DNA of 64,000 nt from Rhodobacter sp. (lineage in GTDB: Bacteria > Pseudomonadota > Alphaproteobacteria > Rhodobacterales > Rhodobacteraceae), in NCBI GenBank assembly GCA_027484145.1, contig JAIXUH010000013.1, positions 1 to 64,000 of the forward strand, in the 5' to 3' direction. The notes under the pieces are model-generated. The model saw only the letters and a program-made list of their open reading frames with translations, did no database searches and was not told where the DNA came from. The number at the start of each line of letters is the position of its first letter. Positions within the stretch are counted from its first letter, which is position 1. This document shows positions 9,148 through 18,875 of the stretch, in pieces. The translations under genes were made by a program, and so were the position numbers.

Positions 9148-9181
9148 GCCGGGGGAAAGGGTCTCCTCCACGCCCCCCGGC
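9148..9181 (-). terminator. Intercistronic hairpin between glpU and glpV
   Basis: An 8-bp stem GCCGGGGG (9148-9155) with CCCCCGGC (9174-9181) and an 18-base loop. It sits in the only sizeable gap of the glp operon. There is no T run; partial termination or 3'-end protection are both possible. Confidence 0.4.
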
Positions 9182-9196
9182 GTCGCAATCCTCATT

Positions 9197-9598
9197 CTAG
9201 ACCAGGGCAAAGACCGCCGCAGCATAGAAGAGGCAAAGGATCATGGCCCCCGTCAGGGGGGGGCCCGCAAAGAACAGCCAGGCCAGGTTGATGAAGGCCG
9301 AGCCGAGCAAGGTGATGAACAGCCGATCGCCGCGGGTCGTCTCGATCCGCAGGATGCCGACGCGCGGGGTTTCGGGAAAGCGGATCGCCAGAATGGTGAA
9401 CAGGACCAGCAGGCAGGCGATGGAGAAGAAGAACAGGGCCACCGGCAGGGTCCATGCCATCCAGCCGCCCGTGATCATGGGGGCGAACCAGTCGATGGCG
9501 CCATCCTTTTTCGGGGCGGTCAGCAAAAGGGTGGCCAGAACGGCGCCAAGGATGGCGGCGGCAGAAAGGTAGATCGGAGTCCAGCGGGCAGCAGTCAT
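9197..9598 (-). CDS. glpU: Small membrane protein GlpU (DUF2160) of the glycerol transporter
   Basis: A 133-residue integral membrane protein with four hydrophobic segments (about residues 9-25, 44-68, 92-112 and 114-133). It belongs to the DUF2160 family that travels with the rhizobial-type glycerol importer. The start ATG shares one base with the glpQ stop (TGATG at 9596-9600), showing translational coupling. Its biochemical role is not established; it is assumed to help assemble or work the importer. Confidence 0.85.
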   Translation of the reverse strand: MTAARWTPIYLSAAAILGAVLATLLLTAPKKDGAIDWFAPMITGGWMAWTLPVALFFFSIACLLVLFTILAIRFPETPRVGILRIETTRGDRLFITLLGSAFINLAWLFFAGPPLTGAMILCLFYAAAVFALV

Positions 9599-10400
9599 CA
9601 CACCCTTCCCAGGGCAAAGCCCTTGGCGATGTAGTTGCGGACAAAGTAGATCACGAGAGCGCCGGGCACGATGGTGAGCACCCCGGCGGCGGCGAGAACG
9701 CCCCAATCCATGCCCGAGGCGGAAACCGTGCGGGTCATGGTGGCGGCGATGGGTTTGGCGTTGACGGACGTCAGCGTGCGCGACAGCAGCAGTTCCACCC
9801 ATGAGAACATGAAGCAGAAGAACGCGGCCACGCCAATGCCCGAGGCGATGAGCGGCATGAAGATCTTCACGAAGAAGCGCGGGAAGGAATAGCCGTCGAT
9901 ATAGGCGGTTTCGTCAATTTCCTTGGGCACGCCGCGCATGAAGCCCTCAAGGATCCACACGGCGAGCGGCACGTTGAACAGGCAATGCGCGAGCGCCACG
10001 GCGATGTGCGTGTCAAACAGCCCGACCGAGGAATAAAGCTGAAAGAACGGCAGCGCGAAGACGGCGGGCGGGGCCATGCGGTTGGTCAGAAGCCAGAAGA
10101 ACAGGTGCTTGTCGCCCATAAAGGAATAGCGCGAGAAGGCATAGGCAGCGGGCAGCGCCACGGTCAGCGAGATCACCACGTTCATGGTGACGTAGATGAT
10201 GGAGTTGACGTAGCCCATATACCACGACGGATCGGTCAGGATGACCATGTAGTTGCGGAAGGTCAGGTCTGCCGGGAACAGGGTAAAGGTAGACAGGATT
10301 TCGGTGTTGGTCTTGAGGCTCATGTTCACCAGCCAGTAGATCGGGGTGAGCAGGAACAACAAATAGACCGTCATCACGATGACCGAGGATTTGACGCGCA

Positions 10401-10401
<1 letters not shown>
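9598..10401 (-). CDS. glpQ: Glycerol ABC transporter permease GlpQ
   Basis: A 267-residue inner-membrane permease of the MalG type, with six hydrophobic segments. The EAA loop is EIDETAYIDGYSFPRFFVKIFMPL in the usual place (about two thirds along) and would contact an ATPase subunit. The frame can begin at a GTG at 10404, but the ATG at 10401 overlaps the glpP stop as TGATG and is preferred. With GlpP it forms the membrane channel for glycerol import. Confidence 0.9.
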
Positions 10402-11272
<871 letters not shown>

Positions 11273-11273
<1 letters not shown>

Positions 11274-12349
11274 CAGGCGGCACTCCCCTGCACGCGCCAG
11301 TCGTCGGCGTAGACGTTGATCTTTTGCGGGGCAAAGCTGACGTGGGTCATGTCGGCCGAAACCTCCATGCCTTCGGGTGCCACGATGTTCAGCGGCTGAC
11401 CCGCCACTTCGGCGCGGACAAGGCGGTGGCGGCCCACATCTTCGACCCGGATGATTTTCACGGGCAAGCCCTCGCCGCGCGTCAGCACGGCATATTCGGG
11501 GCGAATGCCGATCTGGGTGCGGCCCTTGATTGGCCCATAGGCCGCACCCAGTGTGACCGACGCCCCTTGCAGGTGGGCGCGGTTTCCTTCGACCTGCGCA
11601 TCAAACAGGTTCATCCCCGGCGAGCCGATGAAATAGCCCACGAATGTATGCGCTGGTGTTTCGAACAGTTCCTGCGGCGTGCCCATCTGCACCACGCGGC
11701 CATCATACATGACCACGACCTTGTCGGCGAAGGTCAGCGCCTCGGTCTGGTCATGGGTGACGTAGATCATGGTGTGGCCGAATTGGCGGTGCAGTTGTTT
11801 CAACTGCGTGCGCAGTTCCCACTTCATATGCGGGTCGATCACGGTCAGCGGTTCGTCGAACAGGATGGCGTTCACATCCTCGCGCACCATGCCGCGGCCA
11901 AGGCTGATCTTCTGCTTGGCATCGGCGGTCAGCCCTTGGGCCTTGCGCGACAGGATGTTTTCCATGCCGATCATCTGGGCGATCTGCTGCACGCGGGCGG
12001 CGATATACTTCGCATCCATGCCACGATTGCGCAGCGGGAAGGCGAGGTTGTCGCGCACGGTCATGGTGTCGTAGACGACCGGGAACTGGAACACTTGGGC
12101 GATGTTGCGCTCGGCCGTGGCGGAATCGGTCACGTCAGAGTTGCCGAACAGCACACGGCCTTGGCTGGGGCGCAAAAGGCCCGAGATGATGTTCAAAAGC
12201 GTGGTCTTGCCGCAGCCGGAGGAGCCCAGCAGCGCATAGGCGCCGCCGTCCTGCCAGACGTGATCCATTTCCTTGAGCGCGTAGTCAGAATCCTTGCCGG
12301 GGTTGGCAAGGTAGCTGTGGGCAAGGTTCTTGAGGGTGATCTGTGCCAT
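11273..12349 (-). CDS. glpT: Glycerol ABC transporter ATPase GlpT (degenerate signature motif)
   Basis: A 358-residue MalK-type ATPase. Walker A is GSSGCGKT (42-49), the Q-loop lies in VFQFP, Walker B is AILFDE (161-166) and the switch His is in YVTHD (His199). The ABC signature, normally LSGGQ, is replaced by LTADAKQ (140-146). The C-terminal third is a TOBE-like regulatory domain. It is paired with GlpS, which keeps LSGGQ. This is not the MFS glycerol-3-phosphate antiporter also called GlpT in enteric bacteria. Confidence 0.9.
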
Positions 12350-12352
12350 GGC

Positions 12353-13456
12353 TCAGGCGGCCCCTTGCATGTCTTGCGCGGCATAGGCGGCGGGGGCGGC
12401 AAGGCGATCTTGGCTGTCGAAGAGATAGACATGCGCCGGATCAAGCCAGACCGATACTTCAGCGCCCGATTCCAGATCATGCACGCCGTGCACCAGCCCG
12501 ACCCAGCGTTCCTGCCCGTGATGCAGGTGGAGGAAGGTTTCAGAGCCGGTGATTTCGGTGACGGCAAGGGTGCAGCGGAATTCGACGGCCGTGCCGGAAT
12601 GCTTGTTCAGTTCCAGATGGTTGGCACGGAACCCGGCGCGATAGCGGCCATCGGGGATGCTGGCAAAGGGGCCATCGGCGGGCGCATTTGCGGTATCGCC
12701 AAAGTTGATGCGATGGCCTTCCTTGACGCAGGAGACGAAGTTCATCGGCGGGTCGGAAAACACGCGCGCGGTGATGGCATCGGCGGGCTGGCGGTATACC
12801 TGCGGCGTGGGGCCGAACTGGGTCACGCGGCCTTCGTGCAGGGCAGCGGTGTGGCCGCCCAGCAAAAGCGCCTCTTCGGGTTCGGTGGTGGCATAGACGA
12901 AGATAGCGCCCGACGCCTCGAAGATGCGGGGGATTTCGATGCGAAGCTCCTCGCGCAGTTTGTAGTCGAGGTTGGCGAGCGGTTCATCGAGCAGAACGAG
13001 CCCCGCGCCCTTGACCAAGGCCCGCGCCAAAGCGCAGCGCTGCTGCTGGCCGCCCGACAGTTCCAGCGGCTTGCGGGTCAGCATGGGCGTCAGGCGCAGC
13101 ATCTCGGCGGTGTCGCGCACGGCCTTGTCGATGGCTTTGGCATCGCGGCCCATGATGCGCAGGGGGGAGGCGATGTTTTCATAGACCGTCAGGCCAGGGT
13201 AGTTGATGAACTGCTGGTAGACCATGGCGACGCCACGATCCTGCACGCGCATGCCGGTCACATCCTTGCCGTTCCAGTGGATGCGGCCAGAGGTGGGCAC
13301 ATCAAGGCCAGCCATCAGGCGCATCAGGCTGGTCTTGCCCGACAGCGTGGGGCCAAGCAGCACGTTCATGGTGCCCTTTTGCAATGTCAGGGTGGTGGGG
13401 TGGATGTGAACCCGCCCTTCGACCGACCGTGACACGCCTTGTAGTTCCAGCGCCAT
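12353..13456 (-). CDS. glpS: Glycerol ABC transporter ATPase GlpS (no switch histidine)
   Basis: A 367-residue MalK-type ATPase, partner of GlpT. Walker A is GPTLSGKT (35-42), the signature LSGGQ is intact at 133-137 and Walker B is LVLLDE (153-158). The H-loop, normally VTHD, reads YATTEPEEA, so the switch histidine is Thr191. A TOBE-like C-terminal domain follows. The gap to glpT is 3 bases. The lost histidine here and the lost signature in GlpT are complementary (see findings). Confidence 0.9.
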   Translation of the reverse strand: MALELQGVSRSVEGRVHIHPTTLTLQKGTMNVLLGPTLSGKTSLMRLMAGLDVPTSGRIHWNGKDVTGMRVQDRGVAMVYQQFINYPGLTVYENIASPLRIMGRDAKAIDKAVRDTAEMLRLTPMLTRKPLELSGGQQQRCALARALVKGAGLVLLDEPLANLDYKLREELRIEIPRIFEASGAIFVYATTEPEEALLLGGHTAALHEGRVTQFGPTPQVYRQPADAITARVFSDPPMNFVSCVKEGHRINFGDTANAPADGPFASIPDGRYRAGFRANHLELNKHSGTAVEFRCTLAVTEITGSETFLHLHHGQERWVGLVHGVHDLESGAEVSVWLDPAHVYLFDSQDRLAAPAAYAAQDMQGAA

Positions 13457-13466
13457 TGCCGTTCCC

Positions 13467-15059
13467 TTATTCTGCCGCCGGGCTGATCGCCCGCACAGCG
13501 TGGTCTGTCATGAAGCTGTCGAGTGCGGCGATCTGGTCCGCCGTCATCCGCAGGCCCAGCTTTGTGCGCCGCCAGACGACATCAGCCGCGCGGCGGGCAT
13601 ATTCGCGCGTCATCAGCCAGTTCACCTCGGCCTCGGTCAGGGTGGCGCCAAAATCGCGGCCCAGATCGGCCATGGACCGCGCCGTGCCAAGGATCACCGC
13701 CGCCTCGGTACCGTAAGCGCGGATCAGGCGGGCGGCATGATAAGGCGAAAGGTAGGGATGCGCCGCCTGCAGCTTTGCGGTCAGCGCGGCCACGCCATCA
13801 ACCGGGAAATCACCGCCGGGCAGAGAGACGCGGGCGGTCCACGGGCCTTTGATCTGCGGAAAGAACGGGGTGATCTTTTCCAAGGCACTTTCGGCCAAGC
13901 GGCGATAGGTGGTGATCTTGCCGCCGAACACGTTCAGAAGCGGCGCGCCGGTCTGATCGAGGCTGAGCACATAGTCGCGCGTCGCTGCCGTGGCCGATTT
14001 CGCACCATCGTTATAGAGCGGGCGGACACCGGAATAGGTCCAGACCACATCGGCGCGAGTTACGGGTTTGGAGAAGTATTTCGAGGCAAAGGCCAGCAGA
14101 TAGTCTTGCTCTTCATCGGTGCAGACCGCCTCTTTCGGGGCGCCCTTGTGGTCTTTGTCGGTGGTCCCGATCAGGGTGAAATCCTGCTCATAGGGAATGG
14201 CAAAGATGATGCGGCCATCTTCGCCCTGAAAGAAATAGCAACGGTCGTGGTCAAACAGGCGTTTGGTCACGATATGGCTGCCGCGCACAAGGCGCACCCC
14301 TTCGGAAGAGTTGATGCGGGCCACGTTGCGGATAATGTCTTCGACCCACGGGCCACCGGCGTTGACGAGGCAGCGGGCGTGGTGCGTGGCGCTTCCATCG
14401 GGGCCTTCGGTCACGATCTGCCAGATGCCATCGGACCGGGTGGCGCTGATCACGCGGGTGCCCACCATGATGCGGGCGCCGCGCGCCTCGGCGTCGCGGG
14501 CGTTGAGCACGACAAGACGCGAATCTTCGACCCAGCAATCGGAATACTCATAGGCGTGCTTGAACTTGGCGTTCAGCGGCTTGCCAGCCGGATCGGTCGC
14601 CAGATCCAGCGTGCGGGCTGCTGGCAGAATCTTGCGGCCACCCATGGTGTCATACATGAACAGGCCAAGCCGGATCAGCCAAGCCGGGCGGCGCCCCTTC
14701 ATCCACGGCATCACCATGCCCAGAAGGCGGCTGGTGGGCGTATCACTTTCGAAGCGCATGTCGCGGTGATAGGGCAGCACAAAGCGCATGGGCCACGAGA
14801 TATGTGGCATGGCGACCAGCAGCGTTTCGCGTTCTTCCAGGGCTTCGCGCACCAGACGGAACTCGAAATACTCCAGATACCGCAGACCACCATGAAACAG
14901 CTTGGTCGAGGAAGAGGATGTGGCCTGCGCCAGATCGCCCTGTTCTGCCAATACAACCGACAGGCCACGGCCCGAGGCGTCACGGGCAATGCCGCAGCCA
15001 TTGATGCCACCACCGATGATGAACAGATCGGCCAAAGCTGGCCGCTGAGCATCTGCCAA
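13467..15059 (-). CDS. glpD: Glycerol-3-phosphate dehydrogenase (FAD)
   Basis: Membrane-associated flavoprotein that oxidises sn-glycerol 3-phosphate to dihydroxyacetone phosphate and passes electrons to quinone. The FAD site is FIIGGGINGCGIARDASGRG, followed by the family blocks ATSSSSTKLFHGGLRYLEYF and GLFMYDTMGGRK; NVFGGKITTYRRLAE is the C-terminal FAD-binding block. No ATG is near the N-terminus. I place the start at TTG 15059, which has GGGGAGGG eight bases upstream and gives about 12 residues before the FAD strand, as in relatives. GTG 15113 and TTG 15134 are alternatives. First gene of the glp operon, 10 bases before glpS. Confidence 0.92.
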   Translation of the reverse strand: MADAQRPALADLFIIGGGINGCGIARDASGRGLSVVLAEQGDLAQATSSSSTKLFHGGLRYLEYFEFRLVREALEERETLLVAMPHISWPMRFVLPYHRDMRFESDTPTSRLLGMVMPWMKGRRPAWLIRLGLFMYDTMGGRKILPAARTLDLATDPAGKPLNAKFKHAYEYSDCWVEDSRLVVLNARDAEARGARIMVGTRVISATRSDGIWQIVTEGPDGSATHHARCLVNAGGPWVEDIIRNVARINSSEGVRLVRGSHIVTKRLFDHDRCYFFQGEDGRIIFAIPYEQDFTLIGTTDKDHKGAPKEAVCTDEEQDYLLAFASKYFSKPVTRADVVWTYSGVRPLYNDGAKSATAATRDYVLSLDQTGAPLLNVFGGKITTYRRLAESALEKITPFFPQIKGPWTARVSLPGGDFPVDGVAALTAKLQAAHPYLSPYHAARLIRAYGTEAAVILGTARSMADLGRDFGATLTEAEVNWLMTREYARRAADVVWRRTKLGLRMTADQIAALDSFMTDHAVRAISPAAE

Positions 15060-15124
15060 TTGTGTAACCCTCCCCAAAGGGGCCTCCACCCCTCGTTGTG
15101 CCAGACCCTGCACCGACTCTCTCC

Positions 15125-15176
15125 TTTTCGTCAATCCGGAATTTTCGTTAATGTGCGTATTCGATCAAAACGAACA
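15125..15176. promoter_or_regulatory. Candidate GlpR operator region (three spaced repeats)
   Basis: Three direct copies of a TTTTCGTTAAT-like element lie at 15125, 15142 and 15158, spaced 17 and 16 bases, followed by CGAACA (15171-15176), which forms an inverted pair with TATTCG (15158-15163). The region is between divergent glpD and glpR. DeoR-family GlpR proteins bind sites built on TTCG/CGAA halves, so this is the likely shared operator. Confidence 0.55.
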
Positions 15177-15298
15177 TTTGCGCTATGTGACGCGTCGTCA
15201 TATCCTTTTGCAACAGGCAGCCTTTCGCAAAACGCACAGTTACGAATGCAAGCGCAGAAAAATGCTGCAGGTGGCACATCACGGCGGGGAGGGCCGGC

Positions 15299-16060
15299 AT
15301 GGCACTGAATATTCGGCAGACCGAGATCCTTGAGATCGCGCGTCAGGAAGGGCGCGTGGTGGTCGAGGACCTTGCCCAGCGCTTTGAGGTGACGCTGCAG
15401 ACGATCCGGCGCGACCTGACCGAGTTGTCCGAGGCGGGCCATCTGGACCGGGTGCATGGGGGGGCAGTGGCGCGCACCGGCGTGTCGAACATCGGCTATG
15501 AGGCGCGGCGGCGCATGAACGAGGCCGCCAAGACCGCCATCGCGCGGGCCTGTGCGGCGGCCATTCCGGACAATTCGTCGATGATCCTGAACCTTGGCAC
15601 CACGACCGAGGCCGTGGCGCGCGAATTGGTGAACCATCGCAATATCACTGTGGTCACGAACAACATGAATGTGGCCAATATTCTGGTGGCCAATCCGGGG
15701 TGCGAGATCATGGTGGCAGGGGGTGCCCTGCGGCGCAGCGATGGCGGTCTGGTGGGGGAGTTGACCACCCAGTTCATTGAACAGTTCAAGGTGGATTACG
15801 CGATCATCGGCACCTCGGCGCTGGATCGGGATGGCGATTTGCTGGATTTTGACCTTGCCGAAGTGCGGGTCAGCCGCGCCATCATCCGGCAGGCGCGGCA
15901 ATCCTTTCTGGTGACCGACCATACCAAGCTGGACCGGTCGGCCCCGGCGCGGATTGCCAGCCTGTCAGAGTTGGACGCCGTGTTCACCGACCAGCCCCTG
16001 CCCGACACGTTGCATGAGGCATGCCTTGGCTGGGGCACGCGGGTGGTCGTGGCCGACTGA
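15299..16060 (+). CDS. glpR: DeoR-family transcriptional repressor GlpR
   Basis: A 253-residue regulator. The N-terminal winged helix-turn-helix is RQTEILEIARQEGRVVVEDL and VTLQTIRRDLTELSEAG (about residues 6-55). The rest is the DeoR C-terminal sugar-phosphate sensor domain, with NLGTTTEAVARELVNH and IIGTSALDRDGDLLDFDL as typical blocks. The ATG at 15299 has GGGGAGG five bases upstream. It is divergent from glpD; by analogy it would repress the glp operon and respond to glycerol 3-phosphate. Confidence 0.92.
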   Translation: MALNIRQTEILEIARQEGRVVVEDLAQRFEVTLQTIRRDLTELSEAGHLDRVHGGAVARTGVSNIGYEARRRMNEAAKTAIARACAAAIPDNSSMILNLGTTTEAVARELVNHRNITVVTNNMNVANILVANPGCEIMVAGGALRRSDGGLVGELTTQFIEQFKVDYAIIGTSALDRDGDLLDFDLAEVRVSRAIIRQARQSFLVTDHTKLDRSAPARIASLSELDAVFTDQPLPDTLHEACLGWGTRVVVAD

Positions 16061-16073
16061 TCCGGCGGGCGGG

Positions 16074-18299
16074 TCAGGCGAAGGTGACGGCGCGAGACAG
16101 CGGCAGATCGCGGTGGCGCTGCCCGGTCAGGGCAAAGATCGCGTTGGCCAGTGCGGGGGCGGCGGGTGGGGTGCCCGGTTCGCCGATGCCCCGGATATGA
16201 CCGCCGCTTTCCAGCACGCGCACCTGAATGTCGGGGCATTGCGACAGGCGCATGGGTTCGTAATCAAACAGGTTCTGCTGTTCGACACGGCCTTCGGCGA
16301 AGGTGATTTCACCGCGCATGGCGGCAGAGAGGCCAAAGACCATGGCGCCGCTGACCTGTGCGGCGATATTGCCGGGGTCGAGCGCCACGCCCACGTCAAC
16401 GGCGGCCCAAGCGCCGGTGATGCGGATGCCGTCGGGGGTATCCTCAACCTCGACCACCTCGGCCGTTGGCGTGCCAAAGCTGATGGCAAAGGCAAGGCCA
16501 AGGGCGCGGCCGGGGCGTGGGGTGGCCCAGCCGGACATGTCGGCGACGGCTTCCAGCACCTTGCGCGAGGGGTCATGGGTGATGTGGCGCAGGCGGAATT
16601 CCAGCGGGTCGAGTTTAGCAAGGCGCGCCAGTTCATCAACCGCGCTTTCGTGGAAGAAGGTGTTTTGCGACGCCCCGACCGACCGCCAGAAGCCCAAGGG
16701 CACGCCGGGGGCGGCGCGATAGGCGCGGATGCGGTAGGCCGGGAAGGTATAGGGCTGTTCCCATGCCGCCTGCGCCAGAGTGGCATCGGGGCCAGCGGCG
16801 GGCAGGCCAAGGCGACCGGAAAGAGAGGCCATGATGGACGGCGCGGCGGTGGAGAAATCGAACGCGCTGATCTGGCCATCCTCGGTTAACCCTGCGCGGA
16901 TGCGACCGATGGCCATGGGGCGATACATGTCATGCGTCATGTCCTCCTCGCGGCTCCACGTCACCAGAACGGGCGTTCCGGGCATGGCGGCGGCCACTTG
17001 TGCGGCATAGACGGAGGCATCCACCTCGGCCCGGCGGCCAAAACCGCCGCCCATGGTGGTGGTGATGATCTCGACCGAGTCCGAGGGCAGGTTGGTGGCG
17101 GTGGCAACGGCGGATCGGGCAAGGCCGGGGGCTTGGGTGCCGACCCAGATGGTCAGCTTGCCGTTGTCCAAGTGTGCGGTGGCCTGCATCGGCTCCATCG
17201 TGGCATGGGCCAGATGCGGCACGCTATACTCCACCTCCAGCGCGGGCGTGGTCAGGGTGCTGATGTCGCCGTCATCGCGCGGGGTGGCATCAAGGCCATC
17301 GTCGGTGAAGGCGGCGGTGATCTGCGCCTTGAGGTCGGCGCTGCTGGCAGGATAGGCGGCGGGCGCCCAGTCAAAGGTGATCGCCTCAGCCGCCTGAAAC
17401 GCGGCCCATGTGGTGTTGGCCACAACGGCCACGCCATTACCCAGCGGAATGATCTTTTCGACGCCCGGCATGGCCTTGGCGGCGGTGTCGTCATAGCCGT
17501 TCATGGCCGCGCCCAGATGCGGGTTCATCTTGACGGTGGCAAAGCGCATGCCGGGCAGGCGGATGTCACCCGCAAAGGTGGCGGTGCCGGTGGATTTGGC
17601 GGGAATGTCGATGCGCGGCAGGGTCTTGCCCAGCAACTGCCAGTCGGCGCGGGCCTTGAGTGGCGGCACATCGGGCAGGTCAGCGCTTGCGGCATCCACC
17701 GCCAGATCGGTGTAAGGCAGGCGCGTGCCATCGGGGGCGATGACGGCACCGCCTTCGGTTTTCAGGGTGTTAGCGGTCACGCCAAGACGGGTAGCGGCGG
17801 CCTGCAGCAGGGCCACGCGGGCCACGGCCCCGGCGGCGCGCATCTTCTCGTATGCGTCGGGGATGGAGGTGGACCCCCCCGTGATTTGCAGCGCGAGGAA
17901 TTTGGCCGGAACCGCCATCACATCGCGCATCGTCTCGGCCAGCCAGCTTTCGTCGGTGGGGGCAAAGGGCACGGCTTCGGCAAACATCGCGGCGTTGTAA
18001 TACGCCTTGGCGGGCGGGCCGTGCAGCACGCGGACCTGATCCCACGGCAGGTCCATCTCTTCGGCCACAAGGGCGGCGAGGGTGGACTGGATGCCCTGCC
18101 CCATTTCGGCGCGCGGGGTGATGATGGTCACACCGCTGGCATCGATCAGCACATAGGGCGTGATCGCGCCGATGCCATTGGCGGCAATCGGGTTGGCGTA
18201 AGGCGTGCGATAGCGCCATGTGCCAAAGGCAGCGCCACCCACGATGGCGGCGGCGCCGATCAGAAAGGTGCGGCGGGCGATGGTTCCCAAACGGCTCAT
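16074..18299 (-). CDS. Molybdenum hydroxylase large subunit (isoquinoline 1-oxidoreductase beta / xanthine dehydrogenase family)
   Basis: A 741-residue molybdopterin-cytosine-dinucleotide-binding subunit. The N-terminus MSRLGTIARRTFLIGAAAIVGG is a twin-arginine signal (Arg9-Arg10), so the enzyme is exported folded to the periplasm or held there by a membrane anchor. Blocks typical of the IorB family are TPRAEMGQGIQSTLAALVAEEMD, TTTMGGGFGRR, GFWRSVGASQNTFFHESAVDE and the C-terminal GGHIRGIGEPGTPP with the active-site Glu. The start follows the small-subunit stop by one base. No FAD subunit or cytochrome lies next to it. Substrate is unknown; aldehydes or N-heterocycles are usual for the family. 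Confidence 0.88.
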   Translation of the reverse strand: MSRLGTIARRTFLIGAAAIVGGAAFGTWRYRTPYANPIAANGIGAITPYVLIDASGVTIITPRAEMGQGIQSTLAALVAEEMDLPWDQVRVLHGPPAKAYYNAAMFAEAVPFAPTDESWLAETMRDVMAVPAKFLALQITGGSTSIPDAYEKMRAAGAVARVALLQAAATRLGVTANTLKTEGGAVIAPDGTRLPYTDLAVDAASADLPDVPPLKARADWQLLGKTLPRIDIPAKSTGTATFAGDIRLPGMRFATVKMNPHLGAAMNGYDDTAAKAMPGVEKIIPLGNGVAVVANTTWAAFQAAEAITFDWAPAAYPASSADLKAQITAAFTDDGLDATPRDDGDISTLTTPALEVEYSVPHLAHATMEPMQATAHLDNGKLTIWVGTQAPGLARSAVATATNLPSDSVEIITTTMGGGFGRRAEVDASVYAAQVAAAMPGTPVLVTWSREEDMTHDMYRPMAIGRIRAGLTEDGQISAFDFSTAAPSIMASLSGRLGLPAAGPDATLAQAAWEQPYTFPAYRIRAYRAAPGVPLGFWRSVGASQNTFFHESAVDELARLAKLDPLEFRLRHITHDPSRKVLEAVADMSGWATPRPGRALGLAFAISFGTPTAEVVEVEDTPDGIRITGAWAAVDVGVALDPGNIAAQVSGAMVFGLSAAMRGEITFAEGRVEQQNLFDYEPMRLSQCPDIQVRVLESGGHIRGIGEPGTPPAAPALANAIFALTGQRHRDLPLSRAVTFA

Positions 18300-18300
18300 C

Positions 18301-18768
18301 TCATGCCTCCTGCAGGCGGCGGGCGGCGTCTTGGACGGCGGCCCTGATCCGGGGATAGGTGCCGCAGCGGCACAGGTTGCCTGACATCGCCTCATCAATC
18401 TGGGCAAGGGTGGGCGAAGGCGTTTCCGACAGCAAGGAGGCGGCCTGCATGATCTGACCCGACTGGCAGTAGCCGCATTGCGCGACCTGATGTTCGATCC
18501 ATGCCGCCTGCACCGCATGCAGGGCATCGGGGTTGCCCAGACCTTCGATGGTGGTCACTGTTGCCCCGGCTACATCGCCAAGGGGTGTCTGGCACGACCG
18601 CACGGCGACGCCATCAACATGCACCGTACAGGCCCCGCAGGCGGCAACGCCACAGCCAAATTTGGTGCCCGTCAGGTTCAGCCCGTCGCGCAGTGCCCAG
18701 AGAAGCGGCGTATCGGGCGGCAGGTCGATCGTGGCAGATGTGCCGTTGACGGTGAGGGTGGTTGACAT
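18301..18768 (-). CDS. [2Fe-2S] small subunit of molybdenum hydroxylase
   Basis: A 155-residue ferredoxin-type subunit of the IorA/CoxS family carrying two [2Fe-2S] clusters. The N-terminal plant-type cluster motif is [18 protein letters not shown] with another Cys in VRSCQTP; the C-terminal cluster is in [10 protein letters not shown] and [13 protein letters not shown]. The ATG at 18768 has GGAGG five bases upstream. It would pass electrons from the molybdenum centre of the large subunit. First gene of a two-gene operon. Confidence 0.92.
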   Translation of the reverse strand: MSTTLTVNGTSATIDLPPDTPLLWALRDGLNLTGTKFGCGVAACGACTVHVDGVAVRSCQTPLGDVAGATVTTIEGLGNPDALHAVQAAWIEHQVAQCGYCQSGQIMQAASLLSETPSPTLAQIDEAMSGNLCRCGTYPRIRAAVQDAARRLQEA

Positions 18769-18789
18769 GGGTGCCTCCATCTAGCGTTC

Positions 18790-18847
18790 TGACACAATGA
18801 GTGCAAAATGTCAGTCTGTCAATTGACATAAAGATGACATTCTGTCA
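18790..18847. promoter_or_regulatory. Cluster of TGTCA/TGACA half-sites between the hydroxylase genes and tetR
   Basis: Six TGTCA or TGACA words occur within 58 bases. The centre is a perfect 12-bp palindrome TGTCAATTGACA (18817-18828), flanked by AATGTCA (18807-18813) and TGACATT (18835-18841). The palindrome also contains TTGACA in both directions, suited to overlapping divergent -35 boxes. It is the likely binding site of the adjacent TetR regulator. Confidence 0.65.
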
Positions 18848-18875
18848 GATCGTCATGGCAAGCAGGAATTGACCC

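Noticed and set aside
7343-9634. 763-codon open frame on the plus strand opposite glpV and glpU
   Set aside because: It is a GC-driven antisense shadow: the protein has no family likeness, no ribosome site, and the minus strand carries clear glp genes.
11324-13432. 702-codon plus-strand frame opposite glpT and glpS
   Set aside because: Antisense shadow of two ABC ATPases with clear motifs; its translation is His/Gly/Arg-rich without domains.
13500-15308. 602-codon plus-strand frame opposite glpD
   Set aside because: Same reason: antisense of a well-recognised flavoprotein.
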